Source of the DNA: Armatimonadota bacterium | GTDB taxonomy: Bacteria; Armatimonadota; Fimbriimonadia; Fimbriimonadales; Fimbriimonadaceae | NCBI GenBank assembly: GCA_023423495.1 | Contig: JAFAFM010000016.1 | Coordinates: 1-7,102 of the forward strand | Reading direction: 5' to 3' | Length of the DNA: 7,102 nucleotides | Shown: positions 6,904-7,102 of the stretch, one piece after another | Layout: each line of letters begins with the position of its first letter | Position numbering within the stretch: the stretch's first letter is position 1 | Translations under genes and position numbers: made by a program | Notes under the pieces: model-generated | The model's database searches: none | What the model saw: only the letters and a program-made list of their open reading frames with translations | What the model was told of the DNA's origin: nothing

Positions 6904-7102
6904 GGCACCTCTCCTAGTTTAGACCTCTTTAACCTATTCTCGGTAGGCCTACTCCAGTTCTTTTCGAACGTTTTTACTTGTTTTCATACAGACCCACCAC
7001 GAATCTGAGTGAAATACCGGTTTTCAGGGCTTAGACGTGTCACTTTTGATTTCGTTTCCCATTATTTCTTTGGGATGTGTTGGAACAGCTGTGTCATACA
7101 GG
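6904..7102 (-). promoter_or_regulatory. Upstream intergenic region of the barrel operon
   Basis: This AT-richer stretch holds no supported gene and should contain the promoter of the minus-strand operon, but I could not find a convincing -35/-10 pair. It contains a perfect 10-bp palindrome GTAGGCCTAC at 6943-6952, about 40 nt upstream of the start codon. It also holds two copies of TCATACAG (6984-6991 and 7094-7101) 110 nt apart. The palindrome could be an operator half-site pair, but this is speculative. The region may continue beyond the window edge. Confidence 0.4.
6911..6915 (-). promoter_or_regulatory. Shine-Dalgarno sequence of the barrel gene
   Basis: On the minus strand AGGAG lies 7 nt upstream of the ATG at 6903-6901, within the purine-rich run AGGAGAGGTG. 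It supports this start over alternatives and suggests efficient translation, in contrast to the downstream DUF4380 gene. Confidence 0.8.

Noticed and set aside
6890..6925. Sigma-54-like element from TGGCAC near the barrel start
   Set aside because: The matching downstream TTGC element is absent, and the bases are the start codon and ribosome binding site of the barrel gene.

Overview
The window looks like chromosomal DNA from a diderm (Gram-negative-type) bacterium. An Armatimonadota (Fimbriimonadia-like) or planctomycete-like relative is my best guess. This rests on a membrane-anchored relative of the H-X9-DG prepilin-like proteins common in those phyla, a DUF4380/mutarotase-like protein, and a very large outer-membrane beta-barrel ending in Phe. 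The assignment is an inference; no rRNA or other marker gene is present.

Left part, + strand (1-2443): the 3' end of pstB (phosphate ABC transporter ATPase), then after 29 nt a soluble GAF-domain histidine kinase, then after 47 nt a TTG-started single-pass membrane protein with degenerate H-X9-DG family features. Close spacing and shared orientation suggest one transcription unit, with a kinase where phoU often follows pstB. No response regulator is visible.

Right part, - strand (6903 down to 2440): a 1180-residue secreted outer-membrane barrel protein, followed 18 nt later by a 300-residue DUF4380/galactose-mutarotase-like protein. They are probably co-transcribed from the 199-nt region at 6904-7102. 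The two transcription units converge and their stop codons overlap within the four bases CTAA at 2440-2443.

The most notable structure is inside the barrel protein: six diverged repeats, mostly of 75-79 residues (residues about 233-718), each with a strictly spaced hydrophobic helix-like motif followed by beta strands. I know of no name for this repeat. I saw no RNA genes, mobile elements, CRISPR arrays or convincing rho-independent terminators.
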